Positions 45,658-54,145 of a stretch of 64,000 nt of DNA are shown here, in pieces. The stretch comes from Fontivita pretiosa. GTDB taxonomy: Bacteria > Planctomycetota > Phycisphaerae > Tepidisphaerales > Tepidisphaeraceae. The translations under genes and the position numbers were made by a program. The stretch's first letter is position 1, and every line of letters starts with the position of its first letter. The notes beneath the pieces are model-generated. The model saw nothing but the letters and a program-made list of their open reading frames with translations. It ran no database searches and was not told the DNA's origin. Where the stretch lies: positions 310,001-374,000 of the forward strand of contig NZ_CP191258.1 in the NCBI RefSeq assembly GCF_050410795.1, given 5' to 3'.

Positions 45658-46992
45658 TCACGCCCGCAGCACGTTCAGCGTCGGAAACTGCTGTCCGAGA
45701 ATCGGCTTGCTGGGAGTATCCAGCCAGTTCTGGAGGATCGTCGCGTAGACGCTGCGGAAATCGATGCTGTAGCGCAAGTCCCCCTGATCAAGGTCCGTCA
45801 GCGAAGGATGCCGGCCAACAACCACCTGCTTGCACGCCGGGCCGAACAGGAACATCGGCGCCGCGGCGCCATGGTCGGTGCCACCGCTGGCATTGCTGGC
45901 CACCCGTCGACCGAACTCGCTGAAGGTCATCATCAGCACGCGCTGATCGTTGCCCTGCTGCTTCAGGTCCTTCCAGAACGCGTCCACTCCCTGGGCAAAC
46001 TGGTTCATGAGCTGGTCGTGCCGCCCACGCTGGTTGGCGTGCGTGTCGAATCCGCCCAGCGTCACGTAATACACCCGTGTCGGCAGTCCGCCCCGGATCA
46101 TGGCGGCAATGGTTCGCAATCCCTGGCCAAATTCGCTCGGCGGATATGCCGCCGCTGGCGAGTGCCCGCGCGTCATCTTCAGGATTGCGTCGCTGCTGAG
46201 CTGAGCATCCATCGCCGTGCGAGTCAGGAAATCGAGCTGCGCATCCGGCGTGACGATCTGGGGCTTGAGGCTCTTGCCACGCCCCGCCGTCAACGACGCC
46301 GAACGCTCCGACGGCAACGGCTGTGTCGTCGGCTCGCTGCCGGCATCGCCCGCGGTGTTCAGCTTCTGATAACGCTGTTTGTCCGGGCCGTTGTAGGCGT
46401 AGTTCTCCGGGCGATCGAACGACAGCGGCGTGACGCGCTGCCCCTTCATCGCCAGCGGAAGCGACTCCCCGATCGCCACTCCGCTGTGCGGATCGCATCC
46501 CGGACACGTATTGTCAAAATACCGGCCCAGCCACCCGCTGGTCGTGTCCTCCGTTTCCGGCCTGCCACTGTGCCAGATGTCCATCGAGCGGAAATGCGAA
46601 CGGTTCGGGTTCGGATATCCCACGCCCTGAATGATCGATACCAGCCCCTTGTCCATCATCTCGCGCAGCGGCTTGAGATTCGGATGCAGCCCAAGATAGT
46701 CGCTGACCTTCAGCACCGACTGAGTATCGACCGCAATGTTGGGCCGAGCGCGGTGGTATACGTCGTCCGCGTAAGGAACCACTGTGTTCAGCCCATCATT
46801 GCCTCCCGACAACTGCACGACCACAAGCACCTTCCCGTCGGCTCCGCTGGGTTGCTGCGTGAGCTTCGTATCCTCCGGCGAGGCGATCGCCAGCACTGTC
46901 TGATCCAAAAACGTCGGGATCGTGGAAGACACCGCCAGCAGAGTCAGGCCCTTCTGAAGAAACACGCGACGGGTTGAAACGTGGTCGAGCAT
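45658..46992 (-). CDS. DUF1501 family protein (twin-arginine signal)
   Basis: A 444-residue protein of the DUF1501 family (sulfatase-like fold, no known substrate), very common in planctomycetes. The N-terminus TRRVFLQKGLTLLAVSSTIP is a Tat signal. Motifs: VVVQLSGGNDGLNTVVPY, YPNPNRSHFRSMDIWHSG, VYYVTLGGFDTHANQRGRHDQL, MMTFSEFGRRVASNASGGTDHGAAAPMFLFG. The His and Asp residues in these are metal-site candidates. It follows the DUF1800 gene on the same strand; the two families typically occur together and may form a cell-surface complex. Confidence 0.92.
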   Translation of the reverse strand: MLDHVSTRRVFLQKGLTLLAVSSTIPTFLDQTVLAIASPEDTKLTQQPSGADGKVLVVVQLSGGNDGLNTVVPYADDVYHRARPNIAVDTQSVLKVSDYLGLHPNLKPLREMMDKGLVSIIQGVGYPNPNRSHFRSMDIWHSGRPETEDTTSGWLGRYFDNTCPGCDPHSGVAIGESLPLAMKGQRVTPLSFDRPENYAYNGPDKQRYQKLNTAGDAGSEPTTQPLPSERSASLTAGRGKSLKPQIVTPDAQLDFLTRTAMDAQLSSDAILKMTRGHSPAAAYPPSEFGQGLRTIAAMIRGGLPTRVYYVTLGGFDTHANQRGRHDQLMNQFAQGVDAFWKDLKQQGNDQRVLMMTFSEFGRRVASNASGGTDHGAAAPMFLFGPACKQVVVGRHPSLTDLDQGDLRYSIDFRSVYATILQNWLDTPSKPILGQQFPTLNVLRA

Positions 46993-47000
46993 CTTGGATA

Positions 47001-47064
47001 GTGGCCAGTGTTTAGTAGCCGGCGGTCAGTGAGACTCGCGTCCCTCCTGCTGACCACTGGCCAC
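47001..47064. repeat. Inverted repeat GTGGCCAGTG / CACTGGCCAC between DUF1501 and DUF1800
   Basis: GTGGCCAGTG at 47001-47010 and its exact reverse complement at 47055-47064, with further partial copies (GGTCAGTG, CTGGCCACT) nearby. No T-run follows, so it is more likely dispersed repeat debris than a terminator. Confidence 0.5.
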
Positions 47065-47083
47065 CGATCGCTGGCCACTCCTT

Positions 47084-48589
47084 TCAACACAACTGGTACT
47101 CAGGCATCGATACAATCAACTGGATCATCCGTTTGAGCGACGCTTCGGCGGCGGGGCTGTCGCCCAGAGCGTCGATGAGCACCTGGCGACGGTCGGCAGC
47201 GATGGGTCGCTGGATGAGCCGGGCAACCCAGGCATCGACGATCTGGCCAGGCGTGTCACCATTGGGCTGCGGCTCGAACTGCGGCGACTGATCGTCACTT
47301 CGGCCAAAGCCGCCGCGGGTCCGCAGAAATCGCGCCCCGCCGCCTCCTCCGCCCCGACCCCCCGCTACCGCCCTGCCCCCGCCAGCAAGCCACACCGCCG
47401 TGTTGTACCGCACGAACAGCGTGCTGGTGCTGATCCACATCCGCCCGCCCGGCCAGCCCTTGACGTTCGGCGGATTGAACGGCACCTGTCCCATCTGCTC
47501 CAGCGCCGCCACAACCTGGATGAAGTTCTGCGGCTCCACATCCAGCAGCCGCATCGTTCCCACCATCAGTTGCACCGGACTCTTGATCTGTCCGCCCATC
47601 ACCTGGGGGCTGTAGAACAGCCGGCTGGTGAACATCGTCGCCAGCGCCGGACGAAGGTCGTAATTGTTCTCCCGAAGCACGTTGCCCAGGCTCTGGCAGA
47701 TTTCAGGATCGGGATTCTCCTGCACGAAGAACGTGAGCAACCGGCTGGCGATGTATGGCGCGCACTGCCGGTGCGAGAGGATGATCTCGATGATGTCGTC
47801 GCCGTCGAAGTTCCCCGTGCGGCCGAAAAACGTCTTGGGGCCGTAGTCGTGATCGAATTTGCGGAACACGAACTGTTCGCCATCGTGTCCCCAGCCGGTG
47901 AACGCGCGGGCGGCCTCCTTGATGTCCAGTTCGGTGTAGTTTCCGAGACCCAGCGTAAACAGCTCCATCAGCTCGCGGGCGTAATTCTCGTTCGGCTTCT
48001 GCTTGCGGTTCTGCTGGTTATTGAGATAGTCCAGCATCGCCGGATCGCGCGAGATCTGCTTGACGAACGTGCGGAAGTTGCCCGCGGCGTTGCGGCGCAG
48101 CGTCTCGTTCTGCTGCCAGATCGCAAATGCACTGCGATCATCACGGGCGCTGGTCGTGAAGTGCCCGTGCCAGAACAACGTCAGCTTTTCCTGAAGCGGA
48201 TAAGGCCCCCAGGCCATCCGCCTGATCCACCACCGCAACGTCGCCGCCAGCGCCTCGCGATTCTTCATGTTGAGCTGCTGGAGCAGAGCCTGGCGTTCTT
48301 CGGGCGTCTTGCCCATCAGCAGCGTTCGACGCTGTTCGAAGGTTCGCGGGTAGCCTTCGATGGCAGACAGATCCGGCACGTCGGTCTGGCTCTGCTCGGT
48401 GGCCGGCGCATCGGGGAAGTCCAGAAGCGCATCGACCGCCCGCGCCGGTCCCATCCGCATCACAGCGCCGATCTCTTCCGGTGTGCCGCCGAACGTCGCG
48501 CGGTTCAGCAAATGTGCCGCCTTGACAGCGTCAAAAGGACCGCTTTCACCGGGCACGAACGGCTGAAGCATCGGATGAAGCCTGGACAT
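47084..48589 (-). CDS. DUF1800 family protein
   Basis: A 501-residue protein of the DUF1800 family. Seen: AAHLLNRATFGGTPEEIG, WWIRRMAWGPYPLQEKLTLFWHGHFTTS, KPNENYARELMELFTLGLGNYTE, DIKEAARAFTGW, PNVKGWPGGRMWISTSTLF. An unusual stretch rich in Gly and Arg (about 400-430, GGGRAVAGGRGGGGGG) interrupts the usual end. It lies upstream of the DUF1501 gene and is probably co-transcribed; both families are paired across planctomycetes, but the function is unknown. Confidence 0.9.
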   Translation of the reverse strand: MSRLHPMLQPFVPGESGPFDAVKAAHLLNRATFGGTPEEIGAVMRMGPARAVDALLDFPDAPATEQSQTDVPDLSAIEGYPRTFEQRRTLLMGKTPEERQALLQQLNMKNREALAATLRWWIRRMAWGPYPLQEKLTLFWHGHFTTSARDDRSAFAIWQQNETLRRNAAGNFRTFVKQISRDPAMLDYLNNQQNRKQKPNENYARELMELFTLGLGNYTELDIKEAARAFTGWGHDGEQFVFRKFDHDYGPKTFFGRTGNFDGDDIIEIILSHRQCAPYIASRLLTFFVQENPDPEICQSLGNVLRENNYDLRPALATMFTSRLFYSPQVMGGQIKSPVQLMVGTMRLLDVEPQNFIQVVAALEQMGQVPFNPPNVKGWPGGRMWISTSTLFVRYNTAVWLAGGGRAVAGGRGGGGGGARFLRTRGGFGRSDDQSPQFEPQPNGDTPGQIVDAWVARLIQRPIAADRRQVLIDALGDSPAAEASLKRMIQLIVSMPEYQLC

Positions 48590-48769
48590 GGCACACGCTT
48601 GTCTTCCGCAAGCCCACTGAAACCGGCAACCGCGACAATCCTACCAACAACAACGCCCGCATGCGCGGGATATTGCTCAGAGGACTTTCCACTCCTCAGC
48701 CAGTCGCGCCCGAAATTCGGCACACACAGCAGCCCGCCCGGCCCTTCGGTCAGGCACACCGTTCTCCGC

Positions 48770-48775
48770 TATAAT
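48770..48775 (+). promoter_or_regulatory. -10 box of mqnD, 8 nt before the ATG
   Basis: A perfect TATAAT ends at 48775; the mqnD ATG is at 48784. Transcription would begin within one or two bases of the start codon, giving a leaderless or nearly leaderless mRNA. No Shine-Dalgarno is present. The -35 (TTCGGT) is weak. Confidence 0.5.
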
Positions 48776-48783
48776 CCCGGCCT

Positions 48784-49701
48784 ATGTCGCAACGCGTACT
48801 TCGTCTTGGCCATTCGCCCGATCCTGATGATGCGTTCATGTTCTACGGCCTGGCCACGGGAAAGCTCGATACAGGCCAGTATCGCTTTGAACACGTGCTT
48901 CAGGACATACAGACCCTGAACCAGCGGGCGATGAACGGCGAGCTGGAGATCACCGCGATCTCGATCCACGCCTACCCCTACGTGGCCGACAAGTACGCGC
49001 TGACAAGCTGTGGCTCAAGCATGGGCGACAAGTACGGCCCGATGGTCGTCGCACGCCAACCGCTCTCGATCGAGCAGCTTCGAGGCAAACGCATCGCCAT
49101 CCCCGGTACGCTCACCACCGCCTTTCTGGCGCTTCAGTTGTGCCTGGGGCGGGCAGAGCCGGCCGCCAGGCGACAGCAGCAGGCAGTCAGCCCTCCACCG
49201 CCCGCCGCCAACTGCCCGCCACCAGCTTTTTTCTACGATGTGGTCATGTTCGACCAGATTCCCCGACTGGTGAAGGAAGCTAAGGTCGATGCCGGACTCA
49301 TCATCCACGAAGGCCAGCTCACCTATCAGTCGCTGGGACTGCATCTGGTGATCGATCTTGGCGACTGGTGGTTCCGAAAGACGGGCCTGCCCCTGCCCCT
49401 TGGCGGCAACTGCATCCGCAGGGACCTGGGGCCGACGGTCATGCAGGAAGTAACCGATCTGCTCAAGCGATCAATTCAATTCAGTCTGGACCACCGCCGC
49501 GAAGCCGTCGAGTACGCGCTTCAGTTTGGCCGGGACCTGGACCGCAACCTGGCCGACCGGTTCGTCGGAATGTACGTCAACGACTGGACGCTGGATTACG
49601 GCCCCCGTGGCCGCGAGGCGATTGCACGACTGCTGTCCGAAGGAGCAGCCGCGGGGATTGTGCCGCCGGTTGACAGGATCGAGTTCGTCACAGCTCGCTG
49701 A
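48784..49701 (+). CDS. mqnD: 1,4-dihydroxy-6-naphthoate synthase (futalosine menaquinone pathway)
   Basis: Last futalosine-pathway-specific step of menaquinone synthesis, converting cyclic dehypoxanthine futalosine to dihydroxynaphthoate. The 305-residue protein has LGHSPDPDDAFMFYGLATGKLD, ITAISIHAYPYVADKYALTSCGSSMG, KRIAIPGTLTTAFLALQLCLG, and IHEGQLTYQSLGLHLVIDLGDWW with LPLPLGGNCIRRDL. About 28 residues near 122-150 (ending PPPPAANCPPP) are an extra Gln/Pro-rich insertion. No other mqn gene is in the window. Menaquinone points to anaerobic or microaerobic respiration. Confidence 0.93.
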   Translation: MSQRVLRLGHSPDPDDAFMFYGLATGKLDTGQYRFEHVLQDIQTLNQRAMNGELEITAISIHAYPYVADKYALTSCGSSMGDKYGPMVVARQPLSIEQLRGKRIAIPGTLTTAFLALQLCLGRAEPAARRQQQAVSPPPPAANCPPPAFFYDVVMFDQIPRLVKEAKVDAGLIIHEGQLTYQSLGLHLVIDLGDWWFRKTGLPLPLGGNCIRRDLGPTVMQEVTDLLKRSIQFSLDHRREAVEYALQFGRDLDRNLADRFVGMYVNDWTLDYGPRGREAIARLLSEGAAAGIVPPVDRIEFVTAR

Positions 49702-49709
49702 CCTGCCCG

Positions 49710-50963
49710 TCAGCGACGGCGGTTTCTGGCAGCGCGATAGGTCAGTACCGCCAACCCGATCGCCGCGACGTCTGGCTCCGGCACGCTCGCCGCGGGCAGA
49801 CCCAGCGCGCTTGCCTCCCGCAAGAACGATTCGCTGCTCAGCGGGCCGCTCAGGCCAGTGCCCCAGCGACTGGCCAGCAGGTACAGATCGCGGATGTCAA
49901 TCCGACCGCTGTAGTCGAAGTCTCCCTCGGCCCAGATCCCCGATTGCTGCCAGTGTGCCGCCAGTGCCGTCAGGTCCAGCACGTCCACGCGTCCATCGAG
50001 GTTGGCATCGCCCCGGTGCGTGACCATCGCCAGGACCGAAGTTGGATCGACCTGCTGCCCGGCGAAGGTCTCATAGCCAAGGGTGGCGTTGTCGCCGAAA
50101 CCGATGGCCATTGTCCCGCCCGCGGTGGCGGCAACGGAACTGTAAATCCCCGGCCCGTTCCACGCGCCGCCGTTATATCCGGCGGCGACGTACTGCGCGA
50201 TGGTATCGATGGGGTTGGGCGCCGTGGGGTCATCACGGTAGTCGATGATCAGCCTGGCGTTTCGCAGATCAAGCTGCGCCGAGTTGCCCAGAAGCAGCGA
50301 TCCCGCGCGCAGCAGCGGACCCTGCACATCGATCTTTCCGCCTTCCCGGGCCTCCAGCGCCCCTAGGATCGTTGTCGAGCTGGCGATCCTCACCACCGCC
50401 CCGCCCGCCGACGACGAGCCGAACTTCAACGACCCCAGCCACGACGCCGACTGCACGATGTCATCGAGCCTGAAGGTTCCCTCGCGGGTCATGTCCATCG
50501 CCCAGGCGCCGCTCCAGATCACACCGAACGCCGCCGTCAGCCGGGCGCGATACTGCCCCGGTCCCAGCGGCGGCAGGTAGCTCAACGGGCCTGCGTCCGG
50601 CCCGAGGTGCGAATCGCGCTCGCCCGGGCCACGGTCATCGTTGTAGCCCAGGCTCGTCCCGCCAGCCGTAAAAACCTCGAGCTCCGAATCGATTCCCCCC
50701 GAGGCGATCACGTCCCCGGCGGCATTGGTTCCCGGACCATGCGGCGGCAAAGTCCCGTTCCAAGCCCAAGTCTGGAACCACGTGTTCCGCGCCGTTGGAT
50801 CATCGAAACTGACATGGAAATCGGCCGACGAATTGCCCTGCGTGAAGGTTCCCGTGGCCGAGAAGAACGAAGTCTGCGCGATGGCGGCACCGTGCAGCGC
50901 GATCAGCGCGGTCCATGCCAGAACCGGGCCAACCAACCACGGCGCGCGTGCGGGCTTGTGCAT
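49710..50963 (-). CDS. Secreted dockerin-like / PEP-CTERM protein
   Basis: A 417-residue surface protein. Signal peptide about 1-30. A beta-sandwich (FTQGNSSADFHVSFDD, ELEVFTAGGTSLGYNDDRG, LPPLGPGQYRARL) comes first, then an all-beta repeat region (LEAREGGKIDVQGPLLRAGSLLLGNSAQLDLRNARLIIDY, AGYNGGAWNGPGIYSSVAATAG). Next is a dockerin-like double EF-hand (GDANLDGRVD...LAAHWQ, GDFDYSGRID...LLASRWG) and the tail VPEPDVAAIGLAVL plus RNRRR. A region of about 100 residues before the dockerin part is shared with the subtilase at 58-61 kb. Confidence 0.85.
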   Translation of the reverse strand: MHKPARAPWLVGPVLAWTALIALHGAAIAQTSFFSATGTFTQGNSSADFHVSFDDPTARNTWFQTWAWNGTLPPHGPGTNAAGDVIASGGIDSELEVFTAGGTSLGYNDDRGPGERDSHLGPDAGPLSYLPPLGPGQYRARLTAAFGVIWSGAWAMDMTREGTFRLDDIVQSASWLGSLKFGSSSAGGAVVRIASSTTILGALEAREGGKIDVQGPLLRAGSLLLGNSAQLDLRNARLIIDYRDDPTAPNPIDTIAQYVAAGYNGGAWNGPGIYSSVAATAGGTMAIGFGDNATLGYETFAGQQVDPTSVLAMVTHRGDANLDGRVDVLDLTALAAHWQQSGIWAEGDFDYSGRIDIRDLYLLASRWGTGLSGPLSSESFLREASALGLPAASVPEPDVAAIGLAVLTYRAARNRRR

Positions 50964-51021
50964 CGTCCACTCCTGCTCACTTGCAGTCGTTCCCCGCTTG
51001 CTGTCTGATCTGCCCGAGCCT

Positions 51022-51555
51022 TCAGCGCCGGAGCGTGTCGCGCAGGGCGCGGATCACCGCCTCGCTCACGCCGTGGTCGCGAAGCTCGTTTTCGTCCGCC
51101 GCCGTCAGAACAAACACGCTGTGGCTGCTCTGGATGCGATCGATGATCGCGTCCTCGGGTAGACCGCGTGCTGTCCAGGAGAGCACGTCCTGCTTGCTGA
51201 TCGACGCGCTCTGCCCCGCCCGCGCCTGGTTGCCGCGCAGGCCTTTCGCCGAGACTGGCGGCGTATCGCCGACGATGTGGCTGGCGAAGCTGGCGTCAGC
51301 GGAGGTGGCGGGGACTAGAGTTTCCGTGACCAGGTCGCTGCCGGCGCGACCCGGCAAATCCCCGCCGCGCCTGATACGGCCGGTTTCAGCACCGGCCACT
51401 GCCGACGAACCGCTCTCGCGGCTGGCCATGCTGCCCTGGGCGGCGGTCAACAGTTGTGCCCGCCGACCTGTCGGCGCGCCCAACTCACAGCCCAACCCCA
51501 CCAGCAACGCCCCCGACAAGCCGGCCAACATCACCGGCCAATGAAGACGACTCAT
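51022..51555 (-). CDS. Predicted lipoprotein with C-terminal helical domain
   Basis: A 177-residue lipoprotein: N-terminal helix, LVGLGC with Cys23, a low-complexity Gly/Ala/Ser linker of about 75 residues, and a C-terminal domain ISKQDVLSWTARGLPEDAIIDRIQSSHSVFVLTAADENELRDHGVSEAVIRAL. That domain occurs in other planctomycete lipoproteins, from memory; no function is known. A hairpin with 8-bp arms (51571-51578 and 51583-51590) stands in the leader just before the ribosome binding site. Confidence 0.72.
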   Translation of the reverse strand: MSRLHWPVMLAGLSGALLVGLGCELGAPTGRRAQLLTAAQGSMASRESGSSAVAGAETGRIRRGGDLPGRAGSDLVTETLVPATSADASFASHIVGDTPPVSAKGLRGNQARAGQSASISKQDVLSWTARGLPEDAIIDRIQSSHSVFVLTAADENELRDHGVSEAVIRALRDTLRR

Positions 51556-51570
51556 AGGTGCTCACCTTGC

Positions 51571-51590
51571 CGCCGGTCAACCGACCGGCG
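51571..51590 (-). promoter_or_regulatory. Leader hairpin before the 51022-51555 lipoprotein gene
   Basis: CGCCGGTC and GACCGGCG pair around AACC, directly upstream of the AAGGTG ribosome binding site. It could limit or tune translation; no ligand-binding structure was recognised. Confidence 0.35.
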
Positions 51591-51756
51591 CTCCCACGCT
51601 CGACGGCATCCTCCCAACAGCATTATAGGAAATCACGCCCAGAATCGAGCATCTTTTGCGCCCTGCGACAAGGTGAACAATTCCCCATCAACCACTTGTA
51701 AATAAACAACTTATGTTGCAATGACGTGAAAGATACGCCGAAAATCGGATCGGTTA

Positions 51757-52821
51757 TCACGGGACTGTGGCCTGCGGGAGTTCCCCAGTTTCCACCGCCG
51801 CAGTGCATTCCCGCTCGGGTTTAGGCTCGCGACTCATCAGGTCCGACAACGCCCGCAGCACGTCCTTGCCCTCGAACAGCACCGCGTAGACCTCTTCAGT
51901 GATCGGCATCTGCACCCGGTGCCGCCCCGCCAGCTCTCGCACCGCCCGGGTGGTCGGCACGCCCTCGGCCACACTGTCCATCTCCGCGAGAATCGCCTCC
52001 AGCTTCCGCCCCCGGCCAAGCTGTTCGCCAACGGTGCGATTGCGACCCTCGGGGCTGACACACGTTGTAATCAGATCCCCCAGCCCCGCCAGACCGTGGA
52101 ACGTCGCCTCCCGTGCTCCCATTGCCACGCCCAATCGGGTGATCTCCACCAGCCCGCGTGTGACCAGCGCGGCTTTGGCGTTGTTCCCGGCTCCCAGACC
52201 GTCCAGAATCCCCGCGGCAATGGCGATGATGTTCTTGGTCGCCCCGGCCAGCTCGACCCCAACCACATCTTCATTGGTGTACACGCGGAACCACTGCGTG
52301 GTGAAGATCGCCTGCACCCGCCGGGCAAGCTCCGCGTCCTGCGACGCCACCACCGCCGTCGCGGGAAGATACCGCGCCAGCTCCGCGGCGATGTTCGGGC
52401 CGCTGAGCACCGCAAGCTTCCAGCCACAGCTCACCCCCGGCGAAAGCACGTCAGCGATGATCTGCGTGGGACGCAGCAACGTGTCGATCTCGATCCCCTT
52501 GGCCACCGAAATAATGGGCACGTCCCGCGGTACCCGTGGGCGCAAACGCGTCCACACCGACCGCATGTATTGCGTCGGGATCGCCGAGACGATCAGCGTG
52601 CAACCCTCGAACGCGTCGGCGTCATTGGCCGTCAGCCGCACCGAAGCCGGAATCCTGGCCCCCTTCAGCAGCCGCTGGTTCTCGCGGGTCTGGATCAATC
52701 GCTCGATCGATTCCTCGAATGCTCCCCACATCGTCACCTCCGCCCCGCCGGCCGACAGCAGCATCGAGCACACCGTCGCCATCGCCCCGTCGCCGAGTAT
52801 CGTGATTCTTTCTCGCGGCAT
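51757..52821 (-). CDS. gpsA: Glycerol-3-phosphate dehydrogenase [NAD(P)+]
   Basis: Reduces dihydroxyacetone phosphate to sn-glycerol-3-phosphate for phospholipid synthesis. The 354 residues open with the nucleotide site ITILGDGAMATVCSMLLSAGG (GxGxxA form), then SAIPTQYMRSV, SVAKGIEIDT, VLSGPNIAAELAR, GVELAGATKNIIAIAAGILDGLG with the catalytic Lys, and FHGLAGLGDLITTCVSPEGRNRTVGEQLGRG. The last 25 residues are an Arg/Glu/Thr-rich tail. Confidence 0.94.
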   Translation of the reverse strand: MPRERITILGDGAMATVCSMLLSAGGAEVTMWGAFEESIERLIQTRENQRLLKGARIPASVRLTANDADAFEGCTLIVSAIPTQYMRSVWTRLRPRVPRDVPIISVAKGIEIDTLLRPTQIIADVLSPGVSCGWKLAVLSGPNIAAELARYLPATAVVASQDAELARRVQAIFTTQWFRVYTNEDVVGVELAGATKNIIAIAAGILDGLGAGNNAKAALVTRGLVEITRLGVAMGAREATFHGLAGLGDLITTCVSPEGRNRTVGEQLGRGRKLEAILAEMDSVAEGVPTTRAVRELAGRHRVQMPITEEVYAVLFEGKDVLRALSDLMSREPKPERECTAAVETGELPQATVP

Positions 52822-52909
52822 GGTCTGGTGTTTTACAGACTTGGCGACGCAAAATCACCCCATATCCGCGCGCACGGCCCAAAGTCCAACGAAGCACCAG
52901 CTTACAGCA

Positions 52910-53641
52910 TCATCCCCCACGCGCCATCACGCCACCATCGCCTGGGCGAAGGTGCCGGGCGAACCAGTCGCGCGCCAGGCGTGCGACCTGATCCAGCGCG
53001 CCGGGCTCCTCGAACAGGTGCCCGGCGCCGGGGATGATCTCCAGCCGCGCGGGGCAATTCATCAGCCGCATGGCCCGGTGGTTAAGGTCGATCACGATGT
53101 CATCCTCGCCGCCGACGATCAGCAGCGTCGGGCACCGCACCTTCGGCAGCGCCCGTGCGGCCAGGTCCGGCCGCCCGCCGCGGGATACTACGGCGCCAAC
53201 CACGTCGGCACGCTGCGCCGCCGCCACCAGCGCGGCTGCGGCGCCGGTACTGGCACCGAACAGCCCCACAGGAAGCTTCAGCGTCCTCGGGTGCCTCAGC
53301 AGAAAGTCGATCGCCCACACCAACCGCTCGGCCAGCAGGTCGATGTCAAACCGCAGCTCGGCCGTCTGCTGATCCACGGCCTCCTCGTCGGCGGTAAGCA
53401 GGTCCATCAGCAGCGTGGCCAGTTGCGCCTGGCGCAGGCGCTGCGCCACGTAGCGGTTTCGCCTGCTGAAGCGGCTGCTGCCGCTGCCATGGGCAAACAG
53501 AACCACGCCTCGCACCTGCTCCGCCGGCTCGGGGATGATCAGATCCCCCTCCAACTGCACCGATCCGTCGGCCGAGGCCGGGATCCGCACCGATTCGCTG
53601 ATCTCCCCGGGGCCTGTTCGCAGGGATTCTGCCGCGTTCAT
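52910..53641 (-). CDS. Alpha/beta-hydrolase, dienelactone-hydrolase-like
   Basis: A 243-residue protein. Seen: GVVLFAHGSGSSRFSRRNRYVAQRL, VGLFGASTGAAAAL (nucleophile Ser), LLIVGGEDDIVIDL (Asp) and IPGAGHLFEEPGALDQV (His). ATG at 53641 has AGGTGA, which also covers the stop of the DUF5335 gene; the alternative GTG at 53650 overlaps it by 4 nt. In other genomes this hydrolase type occurs with phosphoribosyltransferases, as here. Substrate unknown. Confidence 0.83.
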   Translation of the reverse strand: MNAAESLRTGPGEISESVRIPASADGSVQLEGDLIIPEPAEQVRGVVLFAHGSGSSRFSRRNRYVAQRLRQAQLATLLMDLLTADEEAVDQQTAELRFDIDLLAERLVWAIDFLLRHPRTLKLPVGLFGASTGAAAALVAAAQRADVVGAVVSRGGRPDLAARALPKVRCPTLLIVGGEDDIVIDLNHRAMRLMNCPARLEIIPGAGHLFEEPGALDQVARLARDWFARHLRPGDGGVMARGG

Positions 53642-53646
53642 CGCGA

Positions 53647-54093
53647 TCACCTCGCTGCGATCAGCATGACCTGCGGATCGTGCCGCATCATCGGACGATG
53701 GCGATCGACCTGCTTGTTCCGGGATTCGGGCGCTGGCTCGAATCGAACCACCGTCGCCGGCCCGTCGGGTGTCTCGATTTGCAGCGACAGCTCGCTGCCA
53801 TCGTCCAGACGAACCACCTGCACACGTGACGGATGATTGATCGCGTGCATCAGGTGCGGGCCCGGCTGCGGTCCGGACTGGTCCTGCGCCAGCGAAACAA
53901 ACACCTCGATTTCTTCGCCAACGCTGTCCTTCGGATCGAAGGCGATGCCCATAAACGGCACGTGCTTGACCATCGCCCTGCTACCCACTTCCGGACCCTG
54001 AACCTCGATCGTGACCGGCTCGCCTTCGTGCTGGCGAGACATCCCGTTAAAGAACACCGTCCACTGCTCCATCGGGATTTCCTGGGTTTGCAT
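53647..54093 (-). CDS. DUF5335-like protein
   Basis: A 148-residue soluble protein: EIPMEQWTVFFNGMSRQHEGEPVTIEVQG, PFMGIAFDPKD, EIEVFVSLAQD, and HLMHAINHPSRVQVVRLDDGSELSLQIETPDG. The WxxFxxxxSRxHxGxxVTIEV pattern matches the small DUF5335 family, from memory. GGAGGAG precedes ATG 54093. It lies between a phosphoribosyltransferase and a hydrolase, and may be part of one unit. Function unknown. Confidence 0.68.
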   Translation of the reverse strand: MQTQEIPMEQWTVFFNGMSRQHEGEPVTIEVQGPEVGSRAMVKHVPFMGIAFDPKDSVGEEIEVFVSLAQDQSGPQPGPHLMHAINHPSRVQVVRLDDGSELSLQIETPDGPATVVRFEPAPESRNKQVDRHRPMMRHDPQVMLIAAR

Positions 54094-54145
54094 AGTTCAT
54101 CTCCTCCAATCCGATTGCTGCTGCGTTTCCGCCGCGTGTGGCGTT

